This document shows, one piece after another, positions 39,670 through 48,717 of a stretch of DNA of 64,000 nucleotides. The position numbers and the translations under genes were made by a program. Source of the stretch: Arthrobacter sp. (lineage in GTDB: Bacteria; Actinomycetota; Actinomycetes; Actinomycetales; Micrococcaceae). Within the stretch, counting starts at the first letter, position 1. Every line of letters starts with the position of its first letter. Below the pieces are notes generated by a model. It made no database searches. It saw only the letters and a program-made list of their open reading frames with translations, and was not told the DNA's origin. The DNA is taken from contig JAPLAM010000028.1 in NCBI GenBank assembly GCA_026393275.1, forward strand, positions 62,001-126,000. Reading direction: 5' to 3'.

Positions 39670-40584
39670 GATCCAGAGCGAAGCACTTCCCCAGGCACGT
39701 CACCGTCCCCGTCCCTCGCCGACGCCGTTCCGGCCGCGGGGACCGCCGCCGGTCCGGGCCGGATCGTGCTGGCCGCGACCCCGATCGGCAACGTCGGAGA
39801 CGCTTCCGCCCGGCTCGTCGAACTGCTGACGACGGCGGACATCGTGGCCGCGGAGGACACGCGGCGGCTCCACCGGCTGGTGCAAAGCCTCGGCATCACC
39901 GTGGCCGGCCGGGTGGTCAGCTACCACGAGCACAACGAGGCGGCCAAGACCGGCGAACTCCTGGACCAGGTGCGGTCCGGGAAGACGCTGGTGATGGTGA
40001 CCGACGCCGGCATGCCGTCGGTCTCGGACCCCGGCTTCCGGCTGGTGGAAGGCGCCGTCGCGGCCGGGCTCACCGTAACCGCCGTTCCCGGGCCCTCGGC
40101 AGTGCTGACCGCGCTCGCCCTCTCCGGGCTGCCGACGGACCGCTTCTGTTTCGAGGGCTTCCTGCCGCGGAAGGCGGGGGAGCGGACCTCGCGGCTCGCG
40201 GACCTCGACGCCGAACGGCGGACCATGGTGTTCTTCGAGGCGCCGCACCGGCTGGAGCCGATGCTCCGGGCCCTGCGCGAACGCTTCGGCGCGGACCGCC
40301 GCGCGGCCGTCTGCCGGGAGCTCACCAAGACCTACGAGGAGGTCATACGCGGAAACCTCCGCGAGCTCCTCGAGTGGGCCGAAACCAATGAAGTCCGCGG
40401 CGAGATCGCCGTCGTCGTGGGCGGCGCGCCCGAACGGGAGCCGGGAAAGCCGGAAGACCAGGTCGCCGCCGTGAACGCGCTGATCGCCCAGGGCATCCGT
40501 TTGAAAGAAGCCGTCGCCGCAGTGGCCGACGACGCCAGGGTCAGCAAGCGGGAACTCTACTCGGCAGTCCTCGCGGCACGCTGA
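39667..40584 (+). CDS. rsmI: 16S rRNA (cytidine(1402)-2'-O)-methyltransferase
   Basis: A 305-residue tetrapyrrole-methylase-fold enzyme that 2'-O-methylates C1402 in the ribosomal P site. Motifs are LAATPIGNVGDASARLVELL, the DTRRLHRL segment, YHEHNE, and VTDAGMPSVSDPGFRLV with the family GxPxxxDPG-like turn. PGPSAVLTALALSGL and FEGFLPRKAGER complete the pattern. The first 30 residues are a Pro/Ser/Ala extension. A leaderless start is likely. Confidence 0.95.
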   Translation: MDPERSTSPGTSPSPSLADAVPAAGTAAGPGRIVLAATPIGNVGDASARLVELLTTADIVAAEDTRRLHRLVQSLGITVAGRVVSYHEHNEAAKTGELLDQVRSGKTLVMVTDAGMPSVSDPGFRLVEGAVAAGLTVTAVPGPSAVLTALALSGLPTDRFCFEGFLPRKAGERTSRLADLDAERRTMVFFEAPHRLEPMLRALRERFGADRRAAVCRELTKTYEEVIRGNLRELLEWAETNEVRGEIAVVVGGAPEREPGKPEDQVAAVNALIAQGIRLKEAVAAVADDARVSKRELYSAVLAAR

Positions 40585-40591
40585 GAGCGAC

Positions 40592-40620
40592 GCCGGCCCG
40601 GGCCGTGGGAGCGGGCCGGC
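40592..40620 (+). terminator. Terminator downstream of rsmI
   Basis: GCCGGCCCG (40592-40600) pairs with CGGGCCGGC (40612-40620) across an 11-base loop, eight bases after the stop. Confidence 0.65.
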
Positions 40621-40636
40621 GATGCATGGTTCTTCT

Positions 40637-40650
40637 TGTGCAGCTGCACA
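40637..40650. promoter_or_regulatory. 14-bp perfect palindrome upstream of the SSADH gene
   Basis: TGTGCAGCTGCACA is self-complementary without a spacer. It lies about 140 bases before the dehydrogenase start in a 206-bp gap and is a plausible operator. Confidence 0.4.
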
Positions 40651-40790
40651 GCAAAAGCGCCGCGGACTAGTGCGCGAAGGCGTAGACACCTCGAAGAGCC
40701 GAGCAGTACCGTGGCATGAACCCGGACCCGCCGCGCACCGTTGCGGGGCAATCCAAAGGGTTCCCACCCATTGCTGACGAGGGAGTCGTT

Positions 40791-42290
40791 GTGACCGTAA
40801 CTGCCCAGCCCACCGTGACCGCAGAGCGCGAGGCTGCCCTGCTGGCCTCCGTGCCGACAGGCCTGCTGATTGACGGACAGTGGCGTCCGGCCGTGTCCGG
40901 CAAGACCTTCGACGTCGAGGATCCCGCCACCGGCAAGGTGCTGCTGAGCATCGCCGACGCCGGTCCCGAGGACGGCAAGGCGGCCCTGGACGCGGCCGCC
41001 GCGGCGCAGGAGTCCTGGGCGAAGGTCCCGCCGCGGGAGCGCGGCGAAATCCTGCGCCGCGCCTTCGACCTCGTCACCGAACGGGCCGAAGACTTCGCGC
41101 TGCTGATGACCCTGGAAATGGGCAAGCCCCTGGCCGAGGCCCGCGGCGAAGTCACCTACGGCGCGGAGTTCCTGCGCTGGTTTTCCGAGGAAGCCGTCCG
41201 CGCATTCGGCCGGTACTCGGTGTCCCCGGACGGGAAGTCCCGCCTGCTGGTGACCAAGAAGCCGGTGGGTCCCTGCCTGCTGATCACGCCGTGGAACTTC
41301 CCGCTGGCCATGGCCACCCGCAAGATCGCCCCGGCCGTCGCCGCCGGCTGCACCATGGTGCTCAAGTCCGCGAACCTGACGCCGCTGACCTCGCAGCTCT
41401 TTGCCGCGGTCATGCTGGAGGCCGGCCTGCCCGCCGGCGTGCTGGACGTGATTCCCACCTCCACCGCCGGTGCCACGACCGGTCCGCTGATCAAGGATTC
41501 CCGGCTCCGCAAGCTCTCCTTCACCGGTTCCACCGAGGTCGGCCGGCGGCTGCTCGCCGATGCCTCCGACAACGTGCTGCGGACCTCGATGGAGCTTGGC
41601 GGCAACGCGCCGTTCGTGGTGTTCGAGGACGCCGACGTCGACGCCGCCGTGGCCGGGGCGATGCTGGCGAAGCTGCGGAACATGGGTGAGGCGTGCACCG
41701 CGGCCAACCGGTTCATCGTGCACGAGTCCGTGGCCGACGAATTCGCGGAGAAGTTCGCCGCGAAGATGGCGGACATGACGACAGCCCGGGGGACCGAGGC
41801 CGAATCCAAGGTCGGCCCGCTGATTGACGCGAAGAGCCGGGACAAGGTCCACGAACTCGTCACCGACGCCCTGGCCGCCGGCGCGGTCGCGGTCACCGGC
41901 GGATCCGCCGTCGAGGGCCCGGGCTACTTCTACCAGCCGACGATCCTCACGGGCGTCACCGAGGGCACCCGGATCCTGTCCGAGGAGATCTTCGGCCCCG
42001 TCGCCCCGATCATCACCTTCGGCACCGAGGACGAGGCGGTCCGGCTCGCGAACAACACCGAATACGGGCTGGTGGCCTACGTCTTCACGAAGGACCTGAA
42101 CCGGGGCATCCGGATGGGCGAACGGCTCGAGACGGGCATGCTTGGCCTGAACGCCGGCGTGGTGTCCAACGCGGCCGCCCCGTTCGGCGGCGTCAAGCAG
42201 TCCGGCCTGGGGCGCGAGGGCGGCCTTGAGGGCATCGAGGAATACCTCTACACCCAGTACATCGGCATCGCCGACCCCTACGCCGGCTAG
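40791..42290 (+). CDS. gabD: NAD(P)-dependent succinate-semialdehyde dehydrogenase
   Basis: A 499-residue aldehyde dehydrogenase oxidising succinate semialdehyde to succinate, the last step of GABA breakdown. The general base E268 is in SMELGGNAPFVVFEDAD and the catalytic C302 in GEACTAANRF. PWNFPLAMATRKIAPAVAAG and FTGSTEVGRRLL bind the cofactor. PFGGVKQSGLGREGG near the end is typical of SSADH. GTG at 40791 is preceded by GAGGGAG. No GABA transaminase lies nearby, so the in vivo substrate could be another semialdehyde. Confidence 0.92.
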   Translation: MTVTAQPTVTAEREAALLASVPTGLLIDGQWRPAVSGKTFDVEDPATGKVLLSIADAGPEDGKAALDAAAAAQESWAKVPPRERGEILRRAFDLVTERAEDFALLMTLEMGKPLAEARGEVTYGAEFLRWFSEEAVRAFGRYSVSPDGKSRLLVTKKPVGPCLLITPWNFPLAMATRKIAPAVAAGCTMVLKSANLTPLTSQLFAAVMLEAGLPAGVLDVIPTSTAGATTGPLIKDSRLRKLSFTGSTEVGRRLLADASDNVLRTSMELGGNAPFVVFEDADVDAAVAGAMLAKLRNMGEACTAANRFIVHESVADEFAEKFAAKMADMTTARGTEAESKVGPLIDAKSRDKVHELVTDALAAGAVAVTGGSAVEGPGYFYQPTILTGVTEGTRILSEEIFGPVAPIITFGTEDEAVRLANNTEYGLVAYVFTKDLNRGIRMGERLETGMLGLNAGVVSNAAAPFGGVKQSGLGREGGLEGIEEYLYTQYIGIADPYAG

Positions 42291-44842
42291 CCGCGGCGCG
42301 GCCCGCGCACGGCGTCGCGGATCCTGGACAAGGACTTCGCGGCGCCGTGCCCTGCCGTCTTGGCCGGGGCGGCGACCGAGTGCAACGGCGTGGACGCCCG
42401 GCCTCCCCAGCGGGCGAGAAGCGAGCGCGGCAGCCAGGCGGCGCGCAGCCGGGCCCACCAGGACGCGTTGGCCCGCAGGGTCTCGCGGACCAGGGCGATC
42501 CGGTCCGCGGGGGAGTCTCCGGTGGGGGAGTCTTCGGTCGGAGAGCCGGCCGGGGAGCCGGGCGGGGAACCGGCCGGGGAGCCGGCCGGGGAACCGGCGT
42601 CGGGGCGGCCGTACTGCTGGCGTTCGAAGTCGCCGGTCAGCGACGCCACGGCGGCGTGGGCCGGCGCGTCCAGCCCTCCCGTTTCGCCGAGCACCGCCGA
42701 CCCGCGTAGCCGCCCGGAGAAGTGCCGGGGGGATTCGCTGCTGCGCGGGGGAACCCCGTAGTCCGTGGCGAGGTCCTGCAGCTCGGCCCAAGCCGGCGCC
42801 GCGCTCCCGGGGCCGGTTCCGGACGCCTTGAGCCGGCGCCGCCGGATACCGCCACGCGCCAGCGCCGGGGATGCCAGCAGCAGCGCCACAAGCAACAGCG
42901 CGCCTGCGCCGTAGAGCAGCTGGACGTACCCTGCGTCCGAGCCCGACTCACCACCGGGGACGGGCAGCGGCAGGGGAGCCGGCGCGGGAGCCCCGGTGGC
43001 CTTGGGGTTGTCGGTCGGGACCAGGCCGTCGTTGTTCTCGTTGGTGCTGGCGCCGCTGGGCGCGGCCGGTTCGGTGGCGTAGGCCGGCACCACACCGCGG
43101 GACGGGGTCGGTTCGAAAGCCACCCAGCCGACGCCCTGGAAGTAGAGCTCTGGCCAGGCGTGCGCGTCACGGGCATCGACCGCGTACTCGGTCAGCGCCC
43201 CCTGGCCCGGAATCGACACCGTGGCGCCGGTGATCCGGCCCGGCGCGTAGCCGACGGCGATCCTGCTCGGGATCCCTTCCAGCCGCGCCATGACGGCCAT
43301 GGCGGAGGCGAAGTGGATGCAGTAGCCGCTCTTTTGGGTCAGGAAATCCGCGAGCACGGAGAGGCCGTTGCCGTCGTAGCCGCCCTGGACGGGGGACTGG
43401 AGCGAGTAGCGGAACTCCGCGGAGCGCAGGTACGTCTGGATCGCCATGGCCTTGGCGTAGCCGGTGTTGCTGCCTGCCGTGACGGTATCGGCGGTCTGCC
43501 GCACGATCTGGGGAACGTTGGCCGGGATCCGCGTGAACGTGTCCGGAATGCCCCGCACCGGACCCGAGGACAGTGCCAGCACCGCCGGAGTCAGCTTGGG
43601 CGCCGCTGATGTCACCACATACTGCTGATTGCGGGAGTTCACGTCCACCCCCTTGATGCTCAGCGTTGCCGGATCCCAGCTCCACCGGCCGGTCAGGCCG
43701 TTGACCGCCTCCGGGGCGTAGGGAACCGGCAGGTACGGGCTCGTGAACTGGCCGGCGTCCACGGCCGTGACCACCTGGACCTGCTCGGCGACGGTGGAGT
43801 CGAGTCCGGAGTCTATCCGTCCGGTGCCTGCCTGGCGGCTGGCGTCCCGGTCGTCCGGTGACCACGAATCGCCGTCGAAGCTGTCCACCGTGACGGAGCG
43901 CAGATAGGGCGCCGTGGCGGCGCTGGTGGCGTACGTGATCCGGCCGGTTCCGTCGGGGCTGCGCAGGCTGTTGCCCAGGCTGATCATCGGATTCAGGCCG
44001 CTGGACGTGCCCCACGGATTCAGCCGCGAGCCCTGGGGGAAGGTGCCCTGGTCGAAGCCGGGGACCACCAGTTGAAGCAGGAGCGTGAGGGCCAGCGCCA
44101 TGGCCCCGGTCAGGGTGGCGCGTTTGAGCTGGCCCGGGGCGGGCGCCGTGTCCGTGCGGGTCCCCGAGCCCGGATGGAACCAGTGGCTGCAGGCCAGGAT
44201 CATCAGATAGCCGATCGCGGCGCCCGTGAAGCCCAGCCAGCCGACGCTCTGGGGCTTGACCATGGCCGGCACCACGAGGATGGCCAGGATCCCGAGCCCG
44301 CTGGTCGCAGGCATGCCGAGCGGAACGCAAAGGGCGTCGATCAGGATCACCAGCAGACCCAGCACCGCGCAGATCAACAGCACGATGCCGGCGTTCGGCG
44401 CCACCGGCGTGGTCTCGCCCAACACGGTTTCGCCGGCGCGCCGCAGGTACCGCTGGACCTGGTCCACGGTGTCGGTGGAGGGAATGAAGCCGGCGATGCT
44501 GTGCTGCCGGAAAAAGGTGAACGTCAGGACCAGCGCCAGCGCCACGAAGCCCCCGGCGCCCACCAGGACGCCGCGCAGCCGCAGCGCGCGGAGTGCCGCC
44601 ATCGTCATCGCGACGGCCAGGACCGTGGTGAGCACGGCCGGGTACCAAGCCCAGCCGCGCAGCACACCGTTGAGTCCCAGTGCCGCCCCCGCGACGCCGA
44701 CCGTGACGGCGAGCCCCACGGCCCACGGTTCGACGCCGGCCAGTTTCGGCCGGCCAGCGCCGCCGTGAGCGGCAACGGGAGGCTTCCCGGCGTCGGGTCC
44801 GGACCTCCCGGGCGCAGTGCTGCGCTGCGGAGTCAGGGTCAT
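42287..44842 (-). CDS. TgpA-like transglutaminase-domain membrane protein (DUF3488/DUF4129)
   Basis: An 851-residue protein. Six to seven hydrophobic segments fill the first 250 residues (DUF3488). The exterior transglutaminase core follows, with the triad region KSGYCIHFASAMAVMARLEG (Cys near 507) and VDARDAHAWPELYFQ (His near 560). One more helix and a cytoplasmic DUF4129 tail close it. The tail contains a (GSPA/GSPP)n stretch encoded by five exact-length 12-bp repeats at 42541-42600. The start overlaps DUF58 by four bases and has GGGAGG upstream. The family's physiological substrate is unknown. Confidence 0.9.
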   Translation of the reverse strand: MTLTPQRSTAPGRSGPDAGKPPVAAHGGAGRPKLAGVEPWAVGLAVTVGVAGAALGLNGVLRGWAWYPAVLTTVLAVAMTMAALRALRLRGVLVGAGGFVALALVLTFTFFRQHSIAGFIPSTDTVDQVQRYLRRAGETVLGETTPVAPNAGIVLLICAVLGLLVILIDALCVPLGMPATSGLGILAILVVPAMVKPQSVGWLGFTGAAIGYLMILACSHWFHPGSGTRTDTAPAPGQLKRATLTGAMALALTLLLQLVVPGFDQGTFPQGSRLNPWGTSSGLNPMISLGNSLRSPDGTGRITYATSAATAPYLRSVTVDSFDGDSWSPDDRDASRQAGTGRIDSGLDSTVAEQVQVVTAVDAGQFTSPYLPVPYAPEAVNGLTGRWSWDPATLSIKGVDVNSRNQQYVVTSAAPKLTPAVLALSSGPVRGIPDTFTRIPANVPQIVRQTADTVTAGSNTGYAKAMAIQTYLRSAEFRYSLQSPVQGGYDGNGLSVLADFLTQKSGYCIHFASAMAVMARLEGIPSRIAVGYAPGRITGATVSIPGQGALTEYAVDARDAHAWPELYFQGVGWVAFEPTPSRGVVPAYATEPAAPSGASTNENNDGLVPTDNPKATGAPAPAPLPLPVPGGESGSDAGYVQLLYGAGALLLVALLLASPALARGGIRRRRLKASGTGPGSAAPAWAELQDLATDYGVPPRSSESPRHFSGRLRGSAVLGETGGLDAPAHAAVASLTGDFERQQYGRPDAGSPAGSPAGSPPGSPAGSPTEDSPTGDSPADRIALVRETLRANASWWARLRAAWLPRSLLARWGGRASTPLHSVAAPAKTAGHGAAKSLSRIRDAVRGPRRG
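42541..42600. repeat. 12-bp tandem repeat x5 inside the transglutaminase gene
   Basis: Five consecutive 12-bp units (type GGGGAGCCGGCC) fill 42541-42600 and encode alternating Gly-Ser-Pro-Ala/Pro on the minus strand. The length is divisible by three, so copy changes keep the frame. Confidence 0.85.
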
Positions 44843-46224
44843 CGCCGGCCTCCCGCGCCGCGCCGCACGTCGGTGGCGGCCGAGAGCGCCGGGGTCCCGC
44901 CCTGGTCGAAGGCCGACCACGCGGCCGGCAGCGGGGTCGCGGCGGAGACGGCCACGGCGCGCCAACCGCCGCGGCGCAGGATTTCCAGGACGGGCCCGGT
45001 ATCGGCCGTGCGGTCGGTGACCACGAGGGCGAAGGCATTCGCGCCGAAGCCCGCTGCCGGGGCGAGCGAGCGCGCCTCGGCCGCCGTGAGCCGGCCCAGG
45101 ATCGCGAGGATGGGCCCGCGCAGCCGGTGCGCGGACAGCTTGTCCATCAGCCGGTCGTCGAAGGGCTGCGGCTCCGCGTCGGCCGCGGCTCGGCGCGGTC
45201 CGGTCAACTGGATCGCGGCGAGGCTCTCCGCAATGGACTGCAGGCCGCCGGCCCCGACATATTCGTCGGCCTCCGGCTCCGGCGCCGAGGGTGAGTTCAG
45301 GAAGGCAGGCTCGCCCGCGGGGTCCAGGCAGCGCAGGGCGTAGTTCCGTTCGCCTAGGTGGGCGCTGATGGACATGGCGGCGGTGACGGCCCATTCAAAC
45401 GTGTCGCTGCTGACCAGTTCGTGCCCGTCGGCCGCGTCGGCCCCGGAGACATAGCCGGCACCGGAGGAGTACGCGGGGAACCGCTGGTCCAGGATGATCG
45501 TGGCTTCCGGGGTCGTCACGGATTCCTCCTGCCGCACCATGAGGGAGCCGTGCCGGGCCGTCGCCGCCCAGTGCACGCGGCGCATCGGATCGCCGTGCCG
45601 GTATTCGCGGGTCATAACGTCATCGTCGCTGGGGTTGGCGCGGATCCGGGTAGCGGTGACGCCGTCGTGGCCGCGTGCGCCGGCCAGCCCGGTCACGGGA
45701 AGTTCGACGGCGGCCGGGGTCACAGTGAGGACGGTGCCGCCGTCGATCGCGCGGCGGTGGACGGCGAGCCCGAAAGGATCGCTGAATTCGGCCATGACCG
45801 GCCCGATCAGGAACTGGCCGCGTTTGGCACTCCGGAGCTGGTACTCGTAGCGGCTGGCCCCTGCGACGGCGCTCCGCGCCGGGAATCGGAAGACCGGGGA
45901 CTTCCCGAAACGGGACGGGAGCTGCTCGTCCATGAGGGCGTGGCCGGTGCCCGGGCCGGTGCGCGCGACCGCGAGCCGGACGGTGGTGGTCGAGGAGGTC
46001 TCGACCGGCGACGGGTTGAACTCCCGGTAGACCTGGAAGCGGGGCTGAAGCAGCCTGGTCCCGGCGAGCGACAACAGCGGCAGGACCAGCAACAGAAGGG
46101 CCAGGGCCAGCAGGTCACGGCGGCCCAGCACCTGGGCGGCCAGCAGCGACAGCACCCCTGCCCCCAGCAGGCCCCAGCCGCGTGAGCTGAACATGTGCTT
46201 CGGGAACCGGTCCAGCCACCCCAC
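44839..46224 (-). CDS. DUF58 domain-containing protein
   Basis: A 461-residue membrane-anchored protein with two N-terminal hydrophobic segments (WGLLGAGVLSLLAAQVLG and LLALALLLLVLPLLSLAG). The DUF58 signature is REYRHGDPMRRVHWAATARHGSLMV followed by EATIILD, which begins a VWA-like fold. MoxR-DUF58-transglutaminase clusters are widespread and are thought to act in protein maturation or envelope stress. The GTG start is at 46224, 15 bases after moxR. Confidence 0.92.
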   Translation of the reverse strand: MGWLDRFPKHMFSSRGWGLLGAGVLSLLAAQVLGRRDLLALALLLLVLPLLSLAGTRLLQPRFQVYREFNPSPVETSSTTTVRLAVARTGPGTGHALMDEQLPSRFGKSPVFRFPARSAVAGASRYEYQLRSAKRGQFLIGPVMAEFSDPFGLAVHRRAIDGGTVLTVTPAAVELPVTGLAGARGHDGVTATRIRANPSDDDVMTREYRHGDPMRRVHWAATARHGSLMVRQEESVTTPEATIILDQRFPAYSSGAGYVSGADAADGHELVSSDTFEWAVTAAMSISAHLGERNYALRCLDPAGEPAFLNSPSAPEPEADEYVGAGGLQSIAESLAAIQLTGPRRAAADAEPQPFDDRLMDKLSAHRLRGPILAILGRLTAAEARSLAPAAGFGANAFALVVTDRTADTGPVLEILRRGGWRAVAVSAATPLPAAWSAFDQGGTPALSAATDVRRGAGGRR

Positions 46225-46239
46225 GGCCGCCTCAGCCCC

Positions 46240-47358
46240 CTAGCGGCCGGCGGGGCGGGCGACGGGGTGCGCGGCGGGATCGGGCCGGCCGCGGTCCCGA
46301 CCGGCGCGGGTCAGCGCCGGGGACGCCTCCTGGCCGACCGGCACCTTCGCCAGGATGGACCGGATGACGCTTTGCGGGGTCTCGCCGGTGCTGGCCGCCT
46401 TGCGGTCCAGGATGATCCGGTGCGCCAGCACCGCTTCGGCCACGCTCACGACGTCGTCGGGCAGCACGAAATCCCGGCCCTCCAGGGCGGCGGTGGCCTT
46501 GGCCGCCCGCAGCAGCTGCAGCATGGACCGGGGGCTCGCGCCCAGCCGGAGCATGGCGCTCTCCCTCGTGGCACGGCCCAGGGCCACCGTATATTCCTTG
46601 ATCGATTGGGACACATACACCTGCTGGACGGCGGCGATCATGGACGCCACCTCGTCCGCGGTGACCACCGCCGTGACCCGGGTCAGCGGGGACACCGCCT
46701 GGTGCGTTTCGAGCATCTCCAGCTCGGAGTCGTGGTCCGGGTAGCCCATCGAAATGCGGGCCATGAAGCGGTCGCGCTGCGCTTCGGGTAGCGGGTAGGT
46801 TCCCTCCATCTCGATCGGGTTCTGGGTCGCCACGACCATGAAGGGTTCGTCCAGTTTGTAGGATTTGCCGTCCACCGTGACCTGGTGCTCCTCCATGCAC
46901 TCCAGCAGGGCCGACTGCGTCTTGGCGGAAGCGCGGTTGATCTCGTCGCCGATCACGATGTTGGCGAACACCGCGCCGGGCCGGAACTCAAACGTCCGGG
47001 ACGCCTGGTTATAGATCGAGACGCCGGTGACATCGGAGGGCAGCAGATCCGGGGTGAACTGGATCCGGCTGACCGAACAGTCGATGGTCCGGGCCAGGGT
47101 CTTCGCCAGCAGGGTTTTGCCCACCCCCGGAACGTCCTCAAGGAGCAGATGCCCCTGTGCCAGCAGTACCGTCAGGGCCAGCTTGGCCGCGTCGGCCTTG
47201 CCGTCGATCACAGTGTTAATGGCGCGCAGGATGCGTTCACTGGCGGCGTGGAAGGCTGCGGCCTCCATCGGGGCGGGTGAGGTCGCGGCGGACGCGTGCC
47301 CATAGCCCTGCGGCTCCGGCAGCGCTTCGTCTACAGAGGTGCTTCGGTGGTAGTCCAT
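46240..47358 (-). CDS. MoxR-family AAA+ ATPase
   Basis: A 372-residue AAA+ ATPase. Walker A is LEDVPGVGKTLLAKTLA, Walker B is ANIVIGDEINRASAKTQ, sensor 1 is MVVATQNPIEMEGTYPLPEAQ, and the arginine finger region DRFMARI follows. It is the first gene of the MoxR-DUF58-transglutaminase operon, where it probably acts as a chaperone remodelling a VWA/DUF58 partner. The N-terminal 30 residues and the C-terminal Pro/Arg tail are extensions beyond the core. It is divergent from tatD. Confidence 0.94.
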   Translation of the reverse strand: MDYHRSTSVDEALPEPQGYGHASAATSPAPMEAAAFHAASERILRAINTVIDGKADAAKLALTVLLAQGHLLLEDVPGVGKTLLAKTLARTIDCSVSRIQFTPDLLPSDVTGVSIYNQASRTFEFRPGAVFANIVIGDEINRASAKTQSALLECMEEHQVTVDGKSYKLDEPFMVVATQNPIEMEGTYPLPEAQRDRFMARISMGYPDHDSELEMLETHQAVSPLTRVTAVVTADEVASMIAAVQQVYVSQSIKEYTVALGRATRESAMLRLGASPRSMLQLLRAAKATAALEGRDFVLPDDVVSVAEAVLAHRIILDRKAASTGETPQSVIRSILAKVPVGQEASPALTRAGRDRGRPDPAAHPVARPAGR

Positions 47359-47509
47359 CGGCAGCCTTTCAGCCCTGGTGCGGCCCGGGCGGAGCGGCAG
47401 TGTATGCCCGGACCCGCATCTGGTTCACGCCTGTCTTTGCTATCAGCGTACTAACACAACTGACGAAGCATATAGAGAGTTCCGGGTAATTCTCCGGCCC
47501 CGCCGCGGC

Positions 47510-47524
47510 TAGGCTAAAAGCATG
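47510..47524 (+). promoter_or_regulatory. Leaderless promoter of tatD
   Basis: TAGGCT (47510-47515), six bases (AAAAGC), ATG (47522-47524). There is no ribosome site. Confidence 0.65.
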
Positions 47525-48439
47525 TGCAATCCGCTGACTCCCGCTCCTTTCCGCGCAACCAGCAATGGGGAGCCCGGGAGCGGTTCGTCCGGCCGGAAGG
47601 CCTATCCGCCGGCGCCGGAGCCGCTGCCCGTCCCGGTCATGGACAACCACACCCACCTGGACTTTCCGGATGCCGATTTTTCCAAAGGGGCCCCGGCGAT
47701 CAGCATCAAGGACGCCCTGGACGCCGCCGAGGCCGTGGGGGTCCAGGGTGCCATCCAGGTGGGATGCGATCTTGAGTCGTCCCGTTTCACCGTGCGGGCA
47801 GTGGAGCAGGACTCGCGGCTGCTGGGCGCCGTCGCGCTGCACCCCAACGATGCGCCGGCGTACGCAGCCCGGGGCGAACTGGAGGAGGCGCTGGCGGAGA
47901 TTGAGGCGCTCGCGGCCCACCCGCGGATCCGGGCCATCGGCGAAACCGGCCTGGACTTCTTCCGCACCGAGGGGGAGGGGCTGGTCCAGCAGCGGTACTC
48001 CTTCCGGCGCCACATCGACATCGCCAAGCGGCTGGGCCTGACGCTGCAGATCCATGACCGGGACGCGCACGAGGACGTGGTGCAGGTCCTCCGCGAGGAG
48101 GGCGCCCCGGAACGGGTGGTCTTCCACTGCTTCTCGGGCGGCGAGGAGCTCGCCCGGACCTGCAACGAGGAGGGCTGGTTCATGTCCTTCGCAGGGACCG
48201 TGACGTTCAAGAATGCAGCCAACCTGCGTGCGGCCCTGGCCATTGCCGAACCCGGACGGCTCCTCGTTGAGACGGACGCCCCGTTCCTCACCCCGCACCC
48301 GCACCGGGGGAAGCCGAACGCCAGCTACATGGTTCCGTACACGGTCCGTGCGATGGCGGAATTGACAGGCCGGGAGCTCTCCGGGCTCTGTGCCGGGTTG
48401 GCCGAAAACACCGTGCAGGCATACGGATCCTGGGACTGA
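47522..48439 (+). CDS. tatD: TatD-family metal-dependent deoxyribonuclease
   Basis: A 305-residue TIM-barrel hydrolase. Metal ligands H43 and H45 are in MDNHTHLDFPD; other ligands are in IGETGLDFFR, LQIHDRDAH, VVFHCFSGG and LLVETDAPFLTPHPHRG. TatD proteins are 3'-5' DNA exonucleases linked to DNA repair and fragmentation. The N-terminal 38 residues are a disordered extension. The order tatD-rpf-rsmA-ispE is shared with M. tuberculosis Rv1008-Rv1011 (recalled). Confidence 0.94.
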   Translation: MCNPLTPAPFRATSNGEPGSGSSGRKAYPPAPEPLPVPVMDNHTHLDFPDADFSKGAPAISIKDALDAAEAVGVQGAIQVGCDLESSRFTVRAVEQDSRLLGAVALHPNDAPAYAARGELEEALAEIEALAAHPRIRAIGETGLDFFRTEGEGLVQQRYSFRRHIDIAKRLGLTLQIHDRDAHEDVVQVLREEGAPERVVFHCFSGGEELARTCNEEGWFMSFAGTVTFKNAANLRAALAIAEPGRLLVETDAPFLTPHPHRGKPNASYMVPYTVRAMAELTGRELSGLCAGLAENTVQAYGSWD

Positions 48440-48631
48440 ATTCTTCGTCGACCGCCGCCTCGTGGACATACTGGGTATGCACAAAATCTTGGTTGGTTTA
48501 TAACGCTACGGTTACAGTGGTCAACTATTAGCCGGGGTCGGGGAAGGCCTTCGGATAATTTCACTCCCTTCGGGCGCACCGCGGTAAAGAAACCTCGTGT
48601 GCGCTCTCGCTTGGAAGTGTGGCGGTGCCCG

Positions 48632-48710
48632 CGTTTTCCGCAAACATCCGGACCTGTTCCGGACTGCCCCTGGGGTGTTTGCGCCGGGGAAACGTGAGCG
48701 CTTTTCCCCG
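48632..48710 (+). promoter_or_regulatory. Structured 5' leader of rpf with two mutually exclusive folds
   Basis: Fold 1: CGTTTTCCGCAAACA (48632-48646) pairs with TGTTTGC (48676-48682) and GGAAACG (48688-48694), enclosing a TCCGGA-CCTGT-TCCGGA hairpin (48647-48663). Fold 2: CGGGGAAA (48685-48692) pairs with TTTCCCCG (48703-48710), just before the ATG at 48718. The GGGGAAA stretch is used by both. The full gap 48440-48717 also includes an AT-richer promoter-like part near 48490-48530. Confidence 0.45.
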
Positions 48711-48717
48711 TGCCCGG

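Noticed and set aside
44843-45394. Upstream extension of the transglutaminase gene into DUF58
   Set aside because: Antiparallel composition and no conserved motif; the ATG at 44842 has a good ribosome site and the ATGA overlap.
48440-48717. c-di-AMP (ydaO/yuaA) riboswitch before rpf
   Set aside because: The hallmark GGGUGAAUC-type segment is not present, so the known class cannot be claimed even though the leader is structured.
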